Below, piece by piece: positions 17,418 through 26,599 of a DNA stretch of 63,899 nt. Made by a program: the position numbers and the translations under genes. This DNA is from Collinsella aerofaciens (lineage in GTDB: Bacteria; Actinomycetota; Coriobacteriia; Coriobacteriales; Coriobacteriaceae), in NCBI RefSeq assembly GCF_015552075.1, contig NZ_JADNDZ010000051.1:1-63899 (forward strand). Reading direction: 5' to 3'. The notes under the pieces are model-generated. The model saw only the letters and a list, made by a program, of their open reading frames with translations. It searched no databases and was not told the DNA's origin. The first letter of the stretch is position 1; each line of letters begins with the position of its first letter.

Positions 17418-18122
17418 TTAACGAGCGGCTCGCTGCGATTTGCGCCACAACAGATACGAGTAGACGTAGACGGCTCCAACCGAACCAAACGCCAGAACCG
17501 CAATCACCGTGGCGACGACTTCACTCGAAAGCACGCTGCCTGCCACGCCCATCACAATCAGGCCAATACCCAGCACCATAAAGCAGGCGCCGCCAAAACG
17601 CTGCGTACGGCGCCAGTTCTCGGGATCGGCAAGCCCCCAGGGTGTCTTGATACCGAGCGTATAGTTCTGCTTCACACGCGGCAAGTAGTTGCCTACGCCG
17701 ATGAACAGCAAACCGACAACACCGGAAATCAGCACGTTAACCAAACCGACCGCCGGCACCACGCCCCAAACCGTAAGCTCTCCCAGCCAGCTTATGGCGC
17801 ACATGAACAAGGTGAAGGCGATTACGAAGCCCTGGTAGAACTTGCCCGAGGTTCGATATGCCTCACCTTTGGGGTCGATGCGCGGCACCACGCAGAACAT
17901 TGCGAGAAGCGCCAGAGGCAGCACGCCGAGCGCGGAGGCCATCCAGCTAGGACCCCAACCGTCGACGGCGCCGTTCGCGCCCCAGTGCGTGGGAATCTGC
18001 GCAGGCAAGCTCGGCATCACTATGAGGTGCGCTACGACATTGGCGACGCACAGAGCGACCAGCGCAATCCACACGCGCGACGATACCCCCGTGGGGTGAA
18101 TGCCCTTGTTTTCGTTATTCAT
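17418..18122 (-). CDS. SdpI-family membrane protein with DUF1648
   Basis: The 234-residue protein has about six membrane segments. The N-terminal DUF1648 motif (LPAQIPTHWGANGAVDGWG) is followed by the SdpI domain with GNYLPRVKQNYTLGIKTPW. In Bacillus subtilis, SdpI gives immunity to the SdpC toxin and also acts as a signal receptor that sequesters SdpR. The ATG at 18122 overlaps the stop of the ArsR/SdpR gene by 8 bases. No SdpC-like toxin gene is visible in the window. Confidence 0.85.
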   Translation of the reverse strand: MNNENKGIHPTGVSSRVWIALVALCVANVVAHLIVMPSLPAQIPTHWGANGAVDGWGPSWMASALGVLPLALLAMFCVVPRIDPKGEAYRTSGKFYQGFVIAFTLFMCAISWLGELTVWGVVPAVGLVNVLISGVVGLLFIGVGNYLPRVKQNYTLGIKTPWGLADPENWRRTQRFGGACFMVLGIGLIVMGVAGSVLSSEVVATVIAVLAFGSVGAVYVYSYLLWRKSQRAAR

Positions 18123-18393
18123 CCTTATCACCTTCCGTGTTTGTAAAGCTCATAAACCAGCCAATTAAATCCTGCATGACGGTGGTGTTTAAGCTGTATA
18201 CGATGCTTTGGCCATGGCGCTCGTCGGTCACCAACCCGGCGTTTTTGAGTGTCGCCAAGTGATGGCTCAGCGACGGCTTACTGATGTCAAAATGCTCGGC
18301 AAGCTCTCCGGCCGTACAATTGCCCTCGCGCAGTAGTTCCAAAATGCGCCGCCGCGTTGGATCGGCAAGCGCCTTAAAACCCTCTCCTGGCAT
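18115..18393 (-). CDS. ArsR-family transcriptional repressor, SdpR-like
   Basis: The 92-residue winged-helix protein has FKALADPTRRRILELLREG and the recognition helix ISKPSLSHHLATLKNAGLV. There is no metal-binding CXC motif, as in SdpR-type members. SdpR represses its own operon. The ATG at 18393 has GAGGAGGT upstream. A palindrome overlapping the promoter at 18442-18465 is the probable operator. Confidence 0.88.
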   Translation of the reverse strand: MPGEGFKALADPTRRRILELLREGNCTAGELAEHFDISKPSLSHHLATLKNAGLVTDERHGQSIVYSLNTTVMQDLIGWFMSFTNTEGDKDE

Positions 18394-18426
18394 AAGACCT
18401 CCTCTCATCATCTCTCATGACGTGCA

Positions 18427-18468
18427 CACTATACTCAATATTTAGATGTTTGTCTAACCATCTAATCT
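18427..18468 (-). promoter_or_regulatory. Promoter and operator of the sdpR-sdpI-like operon
   Basis: An inverted repeat TTAGATG/CATCTAA (18442-18448 and 18459-18465) overlaps a minus-strand promoter with TTAGAC as -35 and TATAGT as -10, 18 bases apart. The placement is right for autorepression by the ArsR-family product. Confidence 0.65.
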
Positions 18469-18692
18469 TGTACTCATAAAAATAGCCGCCTCCGCGTAAT
18501 GCGAAGACGGCCACTTCTCACGCTACAAACGTGTTTTGGAGTTGGCCAACCCGCTGCAACGGGTGCCATCTGCTTCAATCTTATGCGAACCCCGACCCCA
18601 TTTCAACAAGCCCAAGGGCTCAAATGGAATCGCGATAACACCTATAATGGCAATAGCTAAAACACGATTCGCTTCCCCATCGGAGGATGTCT

Positions 18693-19487
18693 ATGACCGA
18701 AACCGCTGCCGCTCTCGTCGAGACACGCGACACCAAGCTCGAGATCATCATGGGCCACGAGGCACTCGATAGGCTCGCCGATGCTACGGTGCTGGTGCTC
18801 GGCTGCGGAGGCGTGGGCTCCAACTGCTGCGAGGCACTCGCCCGCGGCGGCATCGGTCATTTCGTCATTCTGGACAAGGACATCATCGCACCCAGCAATA
18901 TCAATCGCCAGGCCATCGCCTTTCACAGCACCATCGGCAAGCGCAAAGTGGACGTGATGGATGCCATGATTCGCGATATCAATCCCGCCGCCACCGTTAT
19001 CAAGCGCACCGAATACCTGCTGAGCGACAACATCGATGATTTCTTCGCGAGCGTTTTGGAGCAGACGGACGGCAAGCTCGACTACGTCGTCGACGCCATC
19101 GACACCATCTCGGCCAAGCTCACCATTGCCAAATATGCTCAGGACCACGACATTCGTTTGGTTAGCTCCATGGGCGGGGCCAACAAGCTCCATCCCGAGT
19201 GCCTCCGCTTTGCCGACATTTTCGATACGGTACGTGACCCCATGAGCCGCATCATGCGCAAAGAATGCAAGAAGCGCGGAATCAAGAGCCTGCATGTACT
19301 GTTTAGCTGCGAGGAATCGGTTAAGACACAGCCCCGCGACCCTTCCAACATCCACGAGCGCACCGAGCTGGGAACCGCCAGCTTTATGCCGCCCATCATG
19401 GGCCAGATGATTGCCGGCGAGGTTATCCGCCAGATCAGCGGCCGCGGCACTGAGCGCGTACGCTCCGATGGCCAACGTCTGGACTAG
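18693..19487 (+). CDS. tcdA: tRNA threonylcarbamoyladenosine dehydratase, TcdA/CsdL family
   Basis: The 264-residue ThiF/E1-like enzyme has the ATP-binding GCGGVGSNCCEALARGG motif, the DKDIIAPSNINRQ segment and the catalytic-region text DAIDTISAKL. TcdA cyclises t6A37 of tRNA to ct6A using ATP. The second ATG (18693) is chosen because GGAGG lies 6 bases upstream; the first ATG at 18687 abuts it. It is the first gene of an operon with tatD, 14 bases apart. Confidence 0.9.
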   Translation: MTETAAALVETRDTKLEIIMGHEALDRLADATVLVLGCGGVGSNCCEALARGGIGHFVILDKDIIAPSNINRQAIAFHSTIGKRKVDVMDAMIRDINPAATVIKRTEYLLSDNIDDFFASVLEQTDGKLDYVVDAIDTISAKLTIAKYAQDHDIRLVSSMGGANKLHPECLRFADIFDTVRDPMSRIMRKECKKRGIKSLHVLFSCEESVKTQPRDPSNIHERTELGTASFMPPIMGQMIAGEVIRQISGRGTERVRSDGQRLD

Positions 19488-19501
19488 CGGAGCGCACCGA
19501 G

Positions 19502-20284
19502 ATGGAACCCCGGTTATTTGATGCACACTGCCATCTTGATTTAATGGCTCACCCGGACGCCGTTGCCGATGAGGCGACGGCGCTGGGCTTGGGTCTATTT
19601 GACTGCGGCGTCAATCCGCGCGACTTTTCGGCCGCAAACGAGCGTGCCTGTCGCCAACCAGGCATCATCGCCGGCGTTGGGCTTCACCCCTGGTGGCTCG
19701 CCGATGGCCACTGCGGTTTTGTCGAAGTCAATCTGCTTTGCGAAGTTGCTGCCCAAGAACGCTACATCGGCGAAGTCGGACTCGACTTTTCCGCGCGCTT
19801 TGCTGGAAGTGAGCCGCTACAAATACAGGCACTTAACCGGCTCTGCGATGCGCTCGTGCAGCATCCTCTTACCGGGCGCGTGATATCAATTCACGCCGTT
19901 CGTTCGGCAGGAGCCGTACTGGACGTCCTCGAATCGCATGGGCTACTCATCCCAAACCCCGACTCCCCCGTTATCATCTTCCACTGGTTTAGCGGTACTT
20001 CGGACGAACTCGTCCGCGCGCGTAATGCGGGCTGTTATTTTTCCGTCAACGAACGCATGCTCGCATCTAAACGAGGACGCGAATACGTGCGACAAATTCC
20101 ACTCGATCGTTTACTGCTCGAGACCGATGCACCAGCGGAGGCAAACGCAGAAATAAGCGCACAGTCACTCATCAGATCGCTCGAAAGCGCCTCAGAACAC
20201 GTCGCCTCGCTCAAAAAATGCGACGCAAAGCAAATTGAGTCGGCGGTTTTAGCGAATGCACACTCTGTTTTTAGCCTTCGCTAA
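19502..20284 (+). CDS. TatD-family metal-dependent hydrolase/DNase
   Basis: The 260-residue TIM-barrel protein has the family's metal ligands: DAHCHLD at the N terminus, the glutamate in IGEVGLD, the histidines in ISIHAVR and IFHWFSG, and the aspartate in LLLETDAPAEA. TatD enzymes are 3'-5' exonucleases or uncharacterised hydrolases. It is probably co-transcribed with tcdA. A MITE-like element begins five bases after its stop. Confidence 0.88.
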   Translation: MEPRLFDAHCHLDLMAHPDAVADEATALGLGLFDCGVNPRDFSAANERACRQPGIIAGVGLHPWWLADGHCGFVEVNLLCEVAAQERYIGEVGLDFSARFAGSEPLQIQALNRLCDALVQHPLTGRVISIHAVRSAGAVLDVLESHGLLIPNPDSPVIIFHWFSGTSDELVRARNAGCYFSVNERMLASKRGREYVRQIPLDRLLLETDAPAEANAEISAQSLIRSLESASEHVASLKKCDAKQIESAVLANAHSVFSLR

Positions 20285-20289
20285 CCCCT

Positions 20290-20519
20290 GTGGTCAAAAA
20301 ACGTCAAATATGAGTACTGCTAGCGAAATGGATACATTACTCTGAGCTTTCCGACCACCAGAATAATCTACGATTGTCCATTAACTAACACTTTTACAGT
20401 CACTCATCCTGCATTTTCGCAATCTTAAACCCCTCCAAACGCTCAAATCACGTCTGAAGGGGTCGATTTTGCTGCGACTAAATTAGTCACAGTACTCATA
20501 TTTGGCTTTTTTTGACCAC
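20290..20519. mobile_element. MITE-like element with 30-bp terminal inverted repeats
   Basis: The left arm (20290-20319) and right arm (20490-20519) are 30-base inverted repeats differing at about three positions; the right arm contains AGTACTCATATTTGGC. They enclose 170 AT-rich bases with no gene. No obvious target duplication is seen. Size and structure are those of a non-autonomous miniature element. Confidence 0.65.
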
Positions 20520-20563
20520 CGAGTCACGGGAAGGCACCAATACAGCTCCCCGGGACAGCTCGG

Positions 20564-21427
20564 CTATTCGACGATTGGTGCTCCGTGGCCCCAAGAACCT
20601 TCCATGCCGCACACGGTCGAGGCAAAACCGGCAGCAAAGTCGAGCGCGCGCTCGATGGCCTCGGCGCCGTCCTCACCACGCTTGGCGGAATCGAGATAGC
20701 ACATCAAAAACGAAGTGAGGAACGAATCGCCCGCTCCCATGGTGTCCTTCATGTCCGTTACCGGTTTAGCCAGCTGGCGGTAATAACGCTCGCCGTCGTA
20801 AGCAATGCAGCCCTCGGCGCCCGCCGTAGCCGACACAAAACGCGGACCCAGACCCTTCACCCATGCCAGACGCTCGCGAATCTCGTCCTCACTCGCGGCA
20901 TCCGCCGCACTAAAGAAAGCAAAATCGACGTAGGGCGCAATCTGCTCGTAGTACTCGTCGGTGGAGTCGTCCGAAAAGTCAAAAGAGACCGTGACGCCCG
21001 CAGCCTTCAGCTTGGGCAGCTCGCGCTCGGTAAAGCAATAGTTGCCCGAATGAACCACATCGAACTGCTTCATGTACGAAAGGTCAAAGCGATCGAGGAC
21101 ATAGCGCGCATCGCCACGGATACCGCCCTCGTTGGAGCCAAGGAAGACACGGTCACCGTCAACGACGGTCACGCGAGCCGCTCCGTTCTCGCCAATCATC
21201 TGCTCGCACTTGTCAAGCTCAATACCCTCATCCTCGAGGCTTGCAATGACATGCTCGGCAGCGGCGTCATTGCCAAAAATGCCCATGTATGCGGAGCGTG
21301 CGGCACCGCATTTCTTGGCATAAACGGCAAAGTTCACCGCGTTGCCGCCAGGATACATGGTGTGGATATGCTCGTAGCGATCGACGACGTTGTCGCCAAA
21401 TCCGAGCGCGTTAACGTTAAATGCCAT
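20564..21427 (-). CDS. PfkB-family sugar kinase, fructoselysine 6-kinase-like
   Basis: The 287-residue ribokinase-family enzyme has the N-terminal GGNAVNFAVYAKK substrate motif and the C-terminal DTMGAGDSF catalytic motif with the base aspartate. Given the deglycase, epimerase and GntR regulator next to it, it probably phosphorylates fructoselysine or a related Amadori product on C6, as FrlD does. The ATG at 21427 follows GAAGGG. It is the last gene of the operon, 13 bases from the deglycase gene. Confidence 0.82.
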   Translation of the reverse strand: MAFNVNALGFGDNVVDRYEHIHTMYPGGNAVNFAVYAKKCGAARSAYMGIFGNDAAAEHVIASLEDEGIELDKCEQMIGENGAARVTVVDGDRVFLGSNEGGIRGDARYVLDRFDLSYMKQFDVVHSGNYCFTERELPKLKAAGVTVSFDFSDDSTDEYYEQIAPYVDFAFFSAADAASEDEIRERLAWVKGLGPRFVSATAGAEGCIAYDGERYYRQLAKPVTDMKDTMGAGDSFLTSFLMCYLDSAKRGEDGAEAIERALDFAAGFASTVCGMEGSWGHGAPIVE

Positions 21428-21440
21428 GGTATTTACCCTT

Positions 21441-22409
21441 CTAGTACTCGACGACGCCCATGTAGCGACGGAAATCGGGATCATGGTCAAACACCTTGCC
21501 GCGTGCGGCACGCAGCTCGCAGTTCATGGCGTAGAACAGCACCGGGTCCAGATAGGCACGGACGCTCGCCGGCACGGCTTCCATACCGTACTCCTTGGCA
21601 TCGAGCACCATCAGCGTATCGGTATGCGTCTTAAGGAACGCCAGGGCGCGCTCGTCCATAGCACGGCACTCGCTGGAACCCATCTGCAGGAAGTAAAAAA
21701 CGCCATCCTGAGTAGCCTCGAAGGGGCCGTGGAAGTACTCGGCAGAGTGGATGTAACTGCAGTGCTGCCACTGCATCTCCATAAGAGAGCAGATAGCGAA
21801 ACCGTAGGTCTGGCTAAAGTTGGGACCGCTGCCCAGAATATAGAAGAATTCGTGCTCCTGGCAAAGCTTGGCAAAGCGATCGCCCAGCTCGGCATTTACC
21901 TTCTCGCGTGCCGGGGGAAGAATCTTATCCATCTCGGCGATACCGGCATACATATCGGCAAGATCGGCGTAGCCCTCCTGCTGATCGAGCAGCTCTGCCG
22001 CAAGCGACAGCGAAATGCCAGCGGGGACCTCGGCCTGCGGCACACCCTCGCCCCATGGGTAGACCCACGTGGTCCACTTGCCGGAGTCAATCTTGGATCC
22101 AGCGTTGTCGGTCTGGGCGATCACCGTAGCGCCGGCAGCAAGGGCAATCTCGCAGCCCTCGACGACCTCCGGGGTGTTGCCGCTGTGACTGCAGGCAATG
22201 ACCAGGGACTTCTCGCCCAGACGACGCGGACGCATGATATCGAACTCGCGAGCCGTATAGATATACGAAGTGAAGGCGGTTGCCTCGCGCTGCAGAAGCT
22301 CATGAGCCGGGATCAAATCGATCATGGAGCCACCGCAAGCAATCCAGTAGACGCTGTCGAACTTGCCCTTCTCGGCAATTGCCTCTTTGATCAGATCGTG
22401 TGCGTTCAT
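21441..22409 (-). CDS. SIS-domain fructosamine-6-phosphate deglycase, FrlB-like
   Basis: The 322-residue protein has two sugar isomerase (SIS) domains with YWIACGGSMIDLIP and ACSHSGNTPEV, and the family texts SAEYFHGPFEAT and DPDFRRYMGVVEY near the C terminus. FrlB converts fructoselysine 6-phosphate to lysine and glucose 6-phosphate; here the amine could be another amino acid. The ATG at 22409 follows AAAGGAACTGG. It lies between the kinase and epimerase genes. Confidence 0.85.
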   Translation of the reverse strand: MNAHDLIKEAIAEKGKFDSVYWIACGGSMIDLIPAHELLQREATAFTSYIYTAREFDIMRPRRLGEKSLVIACSHSGNTPEVVEGCEIALAAGATVIAQTDNAGSKIDSGKWTTWVYPWGEGVPQAEVPAGISLSLAAELLDQQEGYADLADMYAGIAEMDKILPPAREKVNAELGDRFAKLCQEHEFFYILGSGPNFSQTYGFAICSLMEMQWQHCSYIHSAEYFHGPFEATQDGVFYFLQMGSSECRAMDERALAFLKTHTDTLMVLDAKEYGMEAVPASVRAYLDPVLFYAMNCELRAARGKVFDHDPDFRRYMGVVEY

Positions 22410-22471
22410 ATCCAGTTCCTTTCTTGTTTGGCCCGCAATCAATGACGTTGGTTGCGTGGCCGATGGTTGTT

Positions 22472-23323
22472 TTAGTCAATCAGATATTTTTCGAATGCGG
22501 CCATGCTCTTGGCATCTGCCGCCGCCGGGTCATCGTAGTAACGACCGTCCGTGATTTCCTGGCCCAGCATGCCGTCGAAACCATGGGCGTTGAGTGTGGC
22601 GACGAAGGCGTCCATATCGTGCTTGCCATCGCCCCACACCAGATGGCCATACGGGTCACCGTCGATAAAGTGCATCTCGTGAATTGCCCCATCACCAAAG
22701 GCGGCAAACCAGTCCTCGAGCGTCTCGCCTGCAACGCCCATCGCGGTTGTATCAACCATGGGCTGTAAGTACGGGCTCGCGACCTCGTCAATCATGCGCT
22801 TCGCATCGGAAACCGTCGTCACAAGGTTGCTCTCCTCGGGACGCAGGCTTTCCATCGTAAGCACCAGACCGTGCTCGCCGGCATACTCCGCCAGAATGGA
22901 CAAGTGCTCGCGGCTGCGCTTCCAGGCTTCCTCGCGGTCCTCGTCCCAGTCGCCCCAGCCCGAGTTGACGGACATACGGTCGCACCCAAGTACCTCGGCA
23001 AGCTCAATGCCGTGTTTAAAGTACGCCAGGCTGCGCTGTTCATGCAGCGGCTTGCGTGCGCAGTACTGCCAAGGATAGACAACATTCTCGGGGCACAGAG
23101 TACGATACCTAAGCCCACGGTCTGCAGCCTTTTTCGCCAGAACCTCAGCCTCAAAGTAGCCCGTATGGTCGAGCGTCACATGCGGCTCCGCACACCATAG
23201 CTCAATGGACTCAAAGCCCAAGCGCTGCTGCACATCAAGGAAGTAATCGAGCGACCACATGATGTAGTGGATATTCATGCCCGCAATCTGCTCGCGGCGC
23301 AGCGTCGGTTTGGATTCAGACAT
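22472..23323 (-). CDS. Sugar phosphate isomerase/epimerase, FrlC-like (AP endonuclease 2 fold)
   Basis: The 283-residue TIM-barrel protein has metal-site glutamates and histidines in LVLTMESLRPEESNLV, VDTTAMG and IHEMHFIDGD. FrlC epimerises psicoselysine to fructoselysine, which fits the operon. The start ATG has AAGGAGG upstream and lies one base from the stop codon of the amidohydrolase gene, so expression is coupled. Confidence 0.8.
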   Translation of the reverse strand: MSESKPTLRREQIAGMNIHYIMWSLDYFLDVQQRLGFESIELWCAEPHVTLDHTGYFEAEVLAKKAADRGLRYRTLCPENVVYPWQYCARKPLHEQRSLAYFKHGIELAEVLGCDRMSVNSGWGDWDEDREEAWKRSREHLSILAEYAGEHGLVLTMESLRPEESNLVTTVSDAKRMIDEVASPYLQPMVDTTAMGVAGETLEDWFAAFGDGAIHEMHFIDGDPYGHLVWGDGKHDMDAFVATLNAHGFDGMLGQEITDGRYYDDPAAADAKSMAAFEKYLID

Positions 23324-23324
23324 C

Positions 23325-24908
23325 TTATGCCTCCTTATTTCGATCGAACACGATTTGTCCGTCCGACATCGTCATATCAACCGCAAGATCGCGTGCGTCG
23401 CGATAATCGAGGTCGAACACATCCCGATCGAGCACGCAAATATCGGCAAGCTTGCCGACCTCAAGCGTACCCAGCTCGTCTTCGCGCATCAGGTCGTACG
23501 CGCCCCCGACAGTCCAAGCGCGCAAAAGCTCGACAAGCGTCAGCACGTTGGCCTCATTCACGGGCAGTCCGTCGTCGAAGTATCCGCCGCACGCACTGTA
23601 GATTGACTCGCCCAGGCTCGGGATCAGCAGCGGCAAATCAGTGCCACAGCACACTGTGCATCCGGAATCTTCCATGCCGCGGCGATTCCAGCTGTGCAAA
23701 AGTCGCGTCTCGCCAATTTGTCGACGCATCATCGACAGGCAATCCTCGCGCCGGTCCAGCGTCAGAATCTGCGGATAGACCTCGCAAATTCCACCTAACT
23801 TGCCAAACTCGACAAGATCGGTCGGATCAGAGTTCTCGAGATCGGTAATCGCATGGCGGCGAAGCATCCGTCCATGCTCGTCTCGAGGCAGCGAGGCATA
23901 GAGCGCCACGGTGCGGCGAACGGCGCCATCGCCCTGGCAATGCAAGGAATATCGGAAGCCGTCAGCATCAATTGCACGCAGCTCGTTCTCAATCAGATCC
24001 CACTCTGGCTCCTCGACGACCGTCTTGCCGGCAGCGCCCGCATCGGCCGTGTCCTCATAGGGGTCTATCATCTCGGCAAGCCCTGCCCATACGCCGCGAT
24101 CGGTCATACGGTTGAAGCCGGAAAAACGAACGAACGGTCCCCGGAAGCGCTCTCGCGCCTTGCGGGCATATGCCAGATTTGCACCGGCACCCACCGGCTG
24201 CGACATCATGGAGACGCGAACCGTCAGCTCGCCAGATTCCTCACGGCGAGCCATTTCGTCGGCAAAGCCGTAGTAGTCATCAAACGCCATCTCCTTGATG
24301 GCGGTAACGCCGCGCTCGTTAAGCATGCTCATGTAGTCCGAATATCCGGCACGCACCTCGGGCAGCGTGAGGAAATCGCTCATCATGCGCCAGATCTTCT
24401 CGGCATAGCACGCCTGCGGTGTAAAGCCGTATCGCGCACTGGCGGCAGCATTGAGAACACAGGTCTCCGCGCCCGGTGTAAAGCAGACGACAGGGATATC
24501 GCCAAAACACTCGTCAAACACAGCTGCTGTGTTTGCGTTCTCGGCATCCGATGCCAACGTTTCGGGCAGGTTGTGGCCAAAAGCCGCCGCGCAATCCGGA
24601 TGATCATCTTTCCATGCACGCAAGAGCGACACGGCCTCTTTGGCATCAGCGACGCCGGATAGATCAGACCCCAACGTCCGCAGCGCCCAGCCCGTATAGA
24701 AGGTATGCACATCGATCAGGCCAGGCATGACGGTGCGGTCGCCCAGGTCAACTACCTCGTCCGCCTGGGTCAAATACGAAGCTACCTCACACTTGGTGCC
24801 AACCGCCTCAATTCGATTGCCACGGACCGCTACGAAACCTTCGAACGGCAGGTCCCCCGTACCGGTAAAGACGCTCTTAGACGTCAGGACCGTTAAACGA
24901 TCAGACAT
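23325..24908 (-). CDS. YtcJ-like amidohydrolase (amidohydrolase_3)
   Basis: The 527-residue protein has the composite beta-sandwich and TIM-barrel of amidohydrolase_3 enzymes, with PGLIDVHTFYTGW, YSLHCQGDGAVRRTVA and TVCCGTDLPLLIPS. The usual HxH metal motif after PGxID reads H-T-F here, so one ligand is apparently replaced and the metal site may differ. Located inside the fructosamine operon, it may hydrolyse an N-acyl or peptide-linked Amadori product before deglycation; this is inference. The ATG at 24908 follows AGGTGG. Confidence 0.75.
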   Translation of the reverse strand: MSDRLTVLTSKSVFTGTGDLPFEGFVAVRGNRIEAVGTKCEVASYLTQADEVVDLGDRTVMPGLIDVHTFYTGWALRTLGSDLSGVADAKEAVSLLRAWKDDHPDCAAAFGHNLPETLASDAENANTAAVFDECFGDIPVVCFTPGAETCVLNAAASARYGFTPQACYAEKIWRMMSDFLTLPEVRAGYSDYMSMLNERGVTAIKEMAFDDYYGFADEMARREESGELTVRVSMMSQPVGAGANLAYARKARERFRGPFVRFSGFNRMTDRGVWAGLAEMIDPYEDTADAGAAGKTVVEEPEWDLIENELRAIDADGFRYSLHCQGDGAVRRTVALYASLPRDEHGRMLRRHAITDLENSDPTDLVEFGKLGGICEVYPQILTLDRREDCLSMMRRQIGETRLLHSWNRRGMEDSGCTVCCGTDLPLLIPSLGESIYSACGGYFDDGLPVNEANVLTLVELLRAWTVGGAYDLMREDELGTLEVGKLADICVLDRDVFDLDYRDARDLAVDMTMSDGQIVFDRNKEA

Positions 24909-24917
24909 CACAACCAC

Positions 24918-26381
24918 CTACACCGGAAGCATGCCAGAGATTGCCGTTACGATCAGGCCAAAGACGACCATGAAAATGAAGAACTTCCAAATGGTCTTCC
25001 ACCATTGACCAAACGAGATCTTTGCCACGGCAAGGCCGGCAACCGTCATGCCCGCCACGGGACTGATGGTGTTGATGGTCTGATTAGCAAACTGGAGCGC
25101 GGTAACGGCGGCTTCGGGATTGAGGCCCATAAGCTCGGTCAGCGGACCCATGACGGGCATGGTGAGCGCCGCAAGTCCAGAGCTCGAGGGAACCAGCAAA
25201 GAGAGCAGGCCAAGGACGATATACATAAACGTGGTGTAGACGGCGGCAGGTGCACCGGCGAGTGCAGTAGCGAGCGCCTGGAGGATGGTGTCGATGATCA
25301 TGCCACCCTCTGCGATGACCAAGATACCGCGAGCGATGCCGATGACGATAGCGGCATACGCAAAGTCGGCAATGCCTTTAACGAACTCCTCGGCGATCGT
25401 CTGCTGGTCAAGGCCGCCAAGGATACCGGCAAGCAAGCCCATACCAAGGAACACGGCGGAAATCTCATTCATATACCAGCCCTGGGTAACAAGACCCCAG
25501 ACGATAATGCCCATGCCGAAGGCAAAATCGATAAGCACGAGCTTCTGACGGGTAGTGAACTCTTCCTCGATGGAGGCATCGGTCACGGAAAACTCAACAC
25601 GCTTGAGCTTGTCGTCCTCGTACGTAATGGACGACTCGGGGTTTTTCTTGACGCGCATGGCGTAGCGCATGGCCCATGCGATACCGACGGCAGTGAAGAT
25701 GACCCAAGAAACGGCGCGCAGCCACAGTTGCGGATTGCCCTCGATGCCAATGATGCCTTGGGCGATCAAGACGTTAAACGGATCTATGGTCGAGGCACAA
25801 TATCCCAGGTTGGGACCAAGGAAGCAGATGATGAATGCCGTCATCGAGTCATAACCGATACCCATCATGATGGGAATGAAGATGGCATAGAACGGCAGGG
25901 CTTCCTCAGACATACCAAACGTAGTGCCGCAAATGGACAGCAACGTCATCGTGATGGGAATGATGAGGATGTCCTTGTTCTTGAGCTTTTTAATCACACG
26001 GCTCATGCCGGCATTCAAAGCGTTGGTCTTGGTGATGACTGCGAACGATCCGCCAATCAATAAGACGAACGCAACGACGTCGGCAGCCTCCTGGATGCCC
26101 TTAGTAGGCGCTTGCAGGACCGCAAAGATATCCTGGCCCAGATTGATGGTCTCGCCGGTCTCGGAATCGGTGTAGTTCTTATCGACCTGTTCATAGGTTC
26201 CAGCAACGGCGACTTCACGCTCGCCCGCCGCTGTCGAAATCGTCTTGCGCTGATACTGACCAGAAGGAACGATCCAAGTCAGGACCGCAAAGACAACGAT
26301 CAGCAAGAACATGATCGTATAGACATGCGGTAATTTGAACTTAAAACGCCTGTTTGTCTTCTTCGCCTTCGTATCTGACAC
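24918..26381 (-). CDS. YfcC-family membrane transporter
   Basis: The 487-residue protein has about 12 membrane helices, starting FKLPHVYTIMFLLIVVFAVLTWIVPSG and including LLVPSSSGLAALTMPVMGPL and PVAGMTVAGLAVAKISFGQW, as in the YfcC/DcuC-like family. Members carry amino acids, peptides or dicarboxylates. Here it should import the Amadori substrate of the operon. The GTG at 26381 follows GGAGGTATCT and yields SDTKAKK; upstream in-frame codons look noncoding. Its stop is 9 bases before the amidohydrolase start. Confidence 0.82.
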   Translation of the reverse strand: MSDTKAKKTNRRFKFKLPHVYTIMFLLIVVFAVLTWIVPSGQYQRKTISTAAGEREVAVAGTYEQVDKNYTDSETGETINLGQDIFAVLQAPTKGIQEAADVVAFVLLIGGSFAVITKTNALNAGMSRVIKKLKNKDILIIPITMTLLSICGTTFGMSEEALPFYAIFIPIMMGIGYDSMTAFIICFLGPNLGYCASTIDPFNVLIAQGIIGIEGNPQLWLRAVSWVIFTAVGIAWAMRYAMRVKKNPESSITYEDDKLKRVEFSVTDASIEEEFTTRQKLVLIDFAFGMGIIVWGLVTQGWYMNEISAVFLGMGLLAGILGGLDQQTIAEEFVKGIADFAYAAIVIGIARGILVIAEGGMIIDTILQALATALAGAPAAVYTTFMYIVLGLLSLLVPSSSGLAALTMPVMGPLTELMGLNPEAAVTALQFANQTINTISPVAGMTVAGLAVAKISFGQWWKTIWKFFIFMVVFGLIVTAISGMLPV

Positions 26382-26551
26382 AGATACCTCCAAAGAACTC
26401 GAGACTGCATCGCATCTCGCTTCAACGCTTGCATAAGGCAAACGTTCTATGACGTTCCATAGATTACCAGCAGCTTTTCCCGTCATCAAGATTATTTCAA
26501 ACTGATTGCCGTAACGCGGTTGAACGGTTGCGTTCGCGCCGTGAACGGTAT

Positions 26552-26587
26552 GGAAACGCCCGGTGAGATGATCCACCGGGCGTTTCC
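26552..26587 (-). terminator. Hairpin after the GntR gene
   Basis: A perfect 14-bp stem GGAAACGCCCGGTG/CACCGGGCGTTTCC with an 8-base loop lies 13 bases beyond the GntR-family stop. There is no strong T-run, so it may pause or stabilise instead of terminating. Confidence 0.5.
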
Positions 26588-26599
26588 ATTCGCAATGTC

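Noticed and set aside
15533..17581. A 682-codon open frame on the plus strand
   Set aside because: It runs antisense to the whole of ettA, whose two ATPase domains are unambiguous; the long frame is a codon-bias shadow of a GC-rich gene.
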